NCBI RefSeq assembly: GCF_900100545.1 | Contig: NZ_FNDP01000005.1 | Location: 1-64,000 of the forward strand | DNA from: Pseudobutyrivibrio sp. 49 | GTDB lineage: Bacteria; Bacillota; Clostridia; Lachnospirales; Lachnospiraceae | Reading direction: 5' to 3' | DNA: 64,000 nucleotides | Notes under the pieces: model-generated | What the model saw: the letters and a program-made list of their open reading frames with translations, nothing else | Told to the model about the DNA's origin: nothing | Database searches by the model: none | Translations under genes and position numbers: made by a program | Part shown: in pieces, positions 60,628 through 64,000 of the stretch | Position numbering within the stretch: the stretch's first letter is position 1 | Layout of the letters: each line of letters begins with the position of its first letter

Positions 60628-62162
60628 TAATTCTTTCTTGCTCTTTCATCCCAGACGCTTACATCCATGCCGATAACGTCAGATGTGAATGGGGTTCCAT
60701 CCTCTTTCTCGTAATGGAGCTGGGCTTTTTTTACATACTTAAATCCAATGTATAAAAGAGGAATGTTGCAGTATGCAATCAAGATATTAGCAAAATCTGA
60801 TAAATCCCACAATGCCCCTAAATCCATTCCAACGATAGATGTAAGCATTCCGAAGCAAATTACTAGGATATCCAGTACTCTGATTACATTGATAAATGTC
60901 TTGCTTCGATTGATTCTGTTAGCACAAATCTCTGAGAAGGACATAAATCCAAGTAGACATGTAAAGGCAAACAAACCAAAGCAAAGAGATATCAGCAATG
61001 TAACCACGTTATTAAATGCTGTGCCTGGTGTAAGCTCTGCTGCAGATGCCAAATACTTTGGAAGCTTTCCAAGCTCAAACCAAGCTGCTCCATTATCTGT
61101 AAGCCATACGCGGCCCATAATAACTACAAAACCTGTTAGTGTACAAATTACAATTGTATCAAGGAAAACGCCGATAGCCTGTACGCAACCCTGATCACAT
61201 GGATGGTCTGCATCTGATGCAGCTGCTGGCATTGTGATGGTACCTTGACCAGCTTCATTAGACATAAGTCCTCGCTTAACCCCCTGCATTAATGCAATAC
61301 CAAATGCACCACCAAATACTGCTTCTGGCTTAAAAGCCTCTGTAAATACAGCATAGAAGAACCAAGGAATTCTTGTGATATTAATAACTATAAGCACAAG
61401 TACTGTAAGCACATATACAATTGCCATAACAGGTACAAGAATATCTGTTACATGAGAAATCTTCTTTGTTCCACCAAAGGAAACCGCGATTGTTGCAATG
61501 ATTACGATTACAAAACCAATCCAATAAACCGCATGTGTGGTTGGAAGCTCTGTTCCACTTACTATGCTGGCAATCTGTCCCATTGCAGATACCGTGTTAA
61601 AGCCCTGTGCTGGGAAGCAAAGCAGCGCATAAATGATATACATAAGTGAAAGTACAACACCTACGATTGCAGAATTTTTTAGAAGTCTTCTGCCGTAGAA
61701 GGCCATACCACCGATATATTCATCATCTTTTTTCTCTTTAAAAATCTGGGAAAGTGTAGACTCTACAAATGCTGTAGACATTCCGAAGAATGCAGAAATC
61801 CACATCCACAGCAATGCACCTGGGCCGCCTACTGATACAGCGCCTGTTACGCCAAGGATGTTACCAGGGCCTACGCGCATTGCTGTGGATAGGAAAAATG
61901 ATGCAAGCGGAGAAATACCTGTCTTCGCTTTACTGTTCTTTAAAACCTCTATTCCCCTCTTAAACTTTCGAACCTGAATAAAACGAAGTCTTATAGAGAA
62001 ATAGATTCCAGAGCCAATTAATAAAATAATAGCCAGTGAGAAATTTCCAAGGATTGGAATATTGGCATACCAATCAAAATTAGTTGGAAAATCCCAAAAT
62101 AAATCTGAAACTACCTGAATCTTACCACATACTGCTGTAATAAAGCTTAATAGTGCATCCAT
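60627..62162 (-). CDS. Sodium/alanine symporter (AGCS family)
   Basis: 511 residues and about ten helices. AGCS signatures are RVGPGNILGVTGAVSVGGPGALLWMW (~90-120) and GVKRGLMSNEAGQGT (~295). Imports alanine or glycine with Na+. GGGAG precedes the start, and an inverted repeat lies in the leader (62177-62195). The stop overlaps the helicase start, an odd pairing of transporter and helicase. Confidence 0.93.
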   Translation of the reverse strand: MDALLSFITAVCGKIQVVSDLFWDFPTNFDWYANIPILGNFSLAIILLIGSGIYFSIRLRFIQVRKFKRGIEVLKNSKAKTGISPLASFFLSTAMRVGPGNILGVTGAVSVGGPGALLWMWISAFFGMSTAFVESTLSQIFKEKKDDEYIGGMAFYGRRLLKNSAIVGVVLSLMYIIYALLCFPAQGFNTVSAMGQIASIVSGTELPTTHAVYWIGFVIVIIATIAVSFGGTKKISHVTDILVPVMAIVYVLTVLVLIVINITRIPWFFYAVFTEAFKPEAVFGGAFGIALMQGVKRGLMSNEAGQGTITMPAAASDADHPCDQGCVQAIGVFLDTIVICTLTGFVVIMGRVWLTDNGAAWFELGKLPKYLASAAELTPGTAFNNVVTLLISLCFGLFAFTCLLGFMSFSEICANRINRSKTFINVIRVLDILVICFGMLTSIVGMDLGALWDLSDFANILIAYCNIPLLYIGFKYVKKAQLHYEKEDGTPFTSDVIGMDVSVWDERARKN

Positions 62163-62176
62163 AACTTTCTCCCTTC

Positions 62177-62195
62177 GTTAGAATCGTTTTCTAAC
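62177..62195 (-). promoter_or_regulatory. Inverted repeat just after the symporter -10
   Basis: GTTAGAA, five bases, TTCTAAC, immediately downstream of a TATACT (-10, minus strand, 62202-62207). The place is right for a repressor operator. No convincing -35 was found. Confidence 0.4.
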
Positions 62196-62223
62196 TACAG
62201 TATACCCTATTAAGCTTCAAGTT

Positions 62224-62535
62224 CTATAAAAATTTTACAGCTGTGCCATAGGCAAGAACCTCTGCTGCGCCCTGCATTACGCTTGAGCCTGAATAACGGA
62301 CACCAATAATAGCGTCTGCGCCAAGCTGCTCAGCTTCATCTACCATACGCTTTGTGGCGATTTGTCTTGCCTCTGTAAGCATCTCTGTGTAGCCAGCAAG
62401 CTCTCCACCTACAATAGTCTTCATACCAGCCATAAAATCTCTTCCGATATTCTTTGACTGTACGATTGTACCCTTTACCAATCCTAATACTTCGTATTCC
62501 TGTCCTGGAATGTTTTCAATACTTATTAGCTTCAT
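62224..62535 (-). CDS. YbjQ/UPF0145-family protein
   Basis: 103 residues starting MKLISIENIPGQEY, with GGAGG 8 bases before the ATG at 62535. Family segments are VLGLVKGTIVQSKNIGRDF, GGELAGYTEMLTEARQIA and LGADAIIGVRY. These proteins form pentameric rings of unclear, possibly metal-related role. The start lies inside the end of the MerR gene (20-base overlap), so both are made from one transcript. Confidence 0.9.
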   Translation of the reverse strand: MKLISIENIPGQEYEVLGLVKGTIVQSKNIGRDFMAGMKTIVGGELAGYTEMLTEARQIATKRMVDEAEQLGADAIIGVRYSGSSVMQGAAEVLAYGTAVKFL

Positions 62536-63160
62536 TTTGTTCTCCTCCATCTATTTCTTTTAATCTTTGTGATAATGCCAAGCTGACTCCAATGATTGCT
62601 GCTGCGCACAGTCCTATCATAAGAATTATGAAAAACATTGGGGTCTCTGGGTCTGTTATCTTTCCAAGCACCATTAATGCAATAAACGCAATCATAATAA
62701 TTATGAATACTGATGCTGCAATCTTTGGGCCTCGCTTAGCTTTCTTTACATCAATCTTATTGATATCCATAAAGCTTACGCCTCCCTTCTCAAGGCGTTT
62801 CATATCATCCAGATATTTTTCTACATCCATATCCTCCAGCTCATCACTTGAGTCGATGATTTCCTGACATAGCTGAGACAGAATGTCCATGTCTTTTTGT
62901 CTTTTGGCAAATTCTTGTTTCTGCTTTTGTAAGCAATCATCTAATGAGATTTCCTTTACTTGAAGCTTTCGGATTTCTTCGATTGGTACCTCAAGTCTTC
63001 TAAGGAGTTTGATTTGGTTTAGAACTCTTACATCCTCCAAGGAGTACTCTCTGTAACCATTCTCTGAATTTCTTTTGGGTGTAATTAAGCCTTGGTCTTC
63101 ATAAAATCTTATGTTCTTTTTTGTGATTCCCACAAGCTCTTCTACCTGGTTGATCTTCAT
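62516..63160 (-). CDS. MerR-type regulator with two C-terminal membrane helices
   Basis: 214 residues. MerR HTH (1-70: VEELVGITKKNIRFYEDQGLITPKR), dimer helix (~75-118), basic hinge KKAKRGPK, then two hydrophobic helices (~148-168 and ~172-194) and a short charged tail. A membrane-tethered DNA-binding protein would act at the inner membrane surface. Its own promoter has a MerR-type 19-bp spacer, so it probably autoregulates along with ybjQ. Confidence 0.88.
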   Translation of the reverse strand: MKINQVEELVGITKKNIRFYEDQGLITPKRNSENGYREYSLEDVRVLNQIKLLRRLEVPIEEIRKLQVKEISLDDCLQKQKQEFAKRQKDMDILSQLCQEIIDSSDELEDMDVEKYLDDMKRLEKGGVSFMDINKIDVKKAKRGPKIAASVFIIIMIAFIALMVLGKITDPETPMFFIILMIGLCAAAIIGVSLALSQRLKEIDGGEQNEANKY

Positions 63161-63216
63161 TAAAACGCCCTCACTAACGATTGTCCTTTAAAAGATTTGG
63201 CCTTATCTTTGCCTAA

Positions 63217-63247
63217 AATATAAACCTTCCACAAGATGGAAGGTCAA
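63217..63247 (-). promoter_or_regulatory. MerR-type autoregulated promoter
   Basis: On the minus strand TTGACC (63242-63247) and TATATT (63217-63222) are 19 bases apart. The dyad ACCTTCCA-N5-TGGAAGGT (63224-63244) covers the -35 and spacer. This is the classical geometry of MerR operator-promoters and it lies directly upstream of the membrane-anchored merR gene. Confidence 0.8.
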
Positions 63248-63263
63248 TAGTTTTCTATATTTT

Positions 63264-63737
63264 TTATAAAATAAATTCCATAATACGTTCTTTTGTCTTC
63301 ATTCCAAGGCCTTCATAGAAAGCTTCAGCTCTGTCGTTGCCTGTCCACACCGCTAAGGTCACTTCATAACAACCCATTCTCTTTGCTTCTTCTTTGACAT
63401 ATTCAAATAGGGCTCTACCCACATGCTGACCTCTGGCTTTTTCATCTACACACAAATCATCGATATAAAGTTGCTTAAACTTAACCTTGTTTGTGGCATC
63501 TTCCGGTGTCTCTTTTATCTCACAGATGGCATAGCCCAACACGTTATCATTTTCATCTGCAGCAACGTATATAGGTTTACTCTCTACACAAAGCATTTCC
63601 TTCACATCATCAAAAGAGTACTTTGTTGTGCCTGAAATAAAAATGTCTGGTCTGATTTTTGCATGGACTTCCAGTACCTGCTGCAATAAGTCTATAATCT
63701 TTGGAATGTCTTTTTCCTGAGCTAATCTGATTGTCAT
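63264..63737 (-). CDS. GNAT N-acetyltransferase
   Basis: 157 residues of the GNAT fold. The acetyl-CoA pyrophosphate loop is ARGQHVGRALF (Q-x-x-G-x-A form, ~105-115), and the C-terminal WTGNDRAEAFYEGLGMKTKERIMEFIL is typical. Target molecule unknown. It starts 13 bases after the ybaK stop, so the two are likely co-transcribed. AAAGG precedes the start. Confidence 0.92.
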   Translation of the reverse strand: MTIRLAQEKDIPKIIDLLQQVLEVHAKIRPDIFISGTTKYSFDDVKEMLCVESKPIYVAADENDNVLGYAICEIKETPEDATNKVKFKQLYIDDLCVDEKARGQHVGRALFEYVKEEAKRMGCYEVTLAVWTGNDRAEAFYEGLGMKTKERIMEFIL

Positions 63738-63750
63738 TTATTTTACCTTT

Positions 63751-64000
63751 CTAGCTTATGATGTCAGCCACCTTGATATTTGAAATTTTTATCAGGTCAG
63801 CTGGTGCCAATTCGATTTGTGCTCCCACCTTTCCTGCGCTGACAAATACCTTTTCGTAATTTTCTGCGGTCATATGTATGAAAGTTGCGAACTGCTTTTT
63901 CATACCGATTGGTGAGCAACCTCCGTGTACATAGCCTGTGAGTCCCAGTAAGTCCTTCTGCTTAATCATGCTGATTGATTTCTCACCAGCTGCCTTAGCT
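63751..64000 (-). CDS. ybaK: Cys-tRNA(Pro) deacylase YbaK, N-terminus missing
   Basis: The reading frame is open to the window edge; about 82 C-terminal residues are present. KAAGEKSISMIKQKDLLGLTGYVHGGCSPIGMKK and VSAGKVGAQIELAPADLI are YbaK/EbsC signatures. The enzyme hydrolyses mischarged Cys-tRNA(Pro). The methionine at 63969 is internal, not the start, because conserved residues continue upstream of it. Confidence 0.9.
   Translation of the reverse strand, partial: AKAAGEKSISMIKQKDLLGLTGYVHGGCSPIGMKKQFATFIHMTAENYEKVFVSAGKVGAQIELAPADLIKISNIKVADIIS

Noticed and set aside
60748-61194. 148-codon plus-strand frame opposite the symporter
   Set aside because: Shadow of a well-conserved AGCS membrane protein; no start signal.

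Overview
The window is bacterial chromosome from an AT-rich Gram-positive anaerobe, most likely a Lachnospiraceae of the Butyrivibrio/Pseudobutyrivibrio type. This assignment is inference. It rests on strong GGAGG-type ribosome binding sites, short operons closed by GC-stem/poly-T terminators, a YesM/YesN-controlled sugar ABC locus with GH127, a two-gene Suf system, luxS with an MTA/SAH nucleosidase, and chemotaxis genes. No rRNA, tRNA, phage, insertion sequence or CRISPR array was seen. Most genes lie on the minus strand. The exceptions are an edge fragment, tldD-pmbA, a four-gene carrier-protein cluster, an esterase and a PHP phosphatase. No stretch longer than 300 bases lacks a gene.

Layout. 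1-7 kb: edge fragment, membrane protein, tldD-pmbA, then a peptide-signalling-like cassette made of a LytTR response regulator, an 18-codon micro-ORF and an AgrC-like kinase. 7-11 kb: MoxR ATPase / DUF58 / transglutaminase operon. 11.3-15.2 kb: condensation-domain protein, acyl carrier protein, 26-codon micro-ORF and AMP-forming ligase, with a TetR regulator facing them. 15.2-17 kb: phosphohexomutase. 17-33 kb: glycan locus with YesM-type kinase, YesN-type regulator, two paralogous binding lipoproteins, two permeases, a GH127 enzyme and a 1991-residue surface protein. 33-35.6 kb: mtnN, luxS, a DJ-1-like gene and a MerR regulator facing a secreted esterase. 37-46 kb: MFS exporter, CstA, a chemoreceptor broken by an in-frame stop, a small protein with an unusual leader, sufCB and an SGNH hydrolase. 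46-52 kb: PHP phosphatase, then an ABC-2 transporter operon carrying its own two-component system. 52-64 kb: ABC-F, patatin, LiaF-like/LytTR pair, DUF2298 membrane protein, UvrD-like helicase, AGCS symporter, a membrane-anchored MerR with YbjQ, GNAT, and the end of ybaK.

The least ordinary items are two translationally embedded micro-ORFs (18 and 26 codons), a strongly repeated decamer CGTAAATACG found in several reading frames and one leader, two promoters with the 19-bp spacer typical of MerR control, a hairpin that would mask a ribosome binding site, and the nonsense-interrupted chemoreceptor. Functions are read from motifs I recognise in the translations; no database search was possible.
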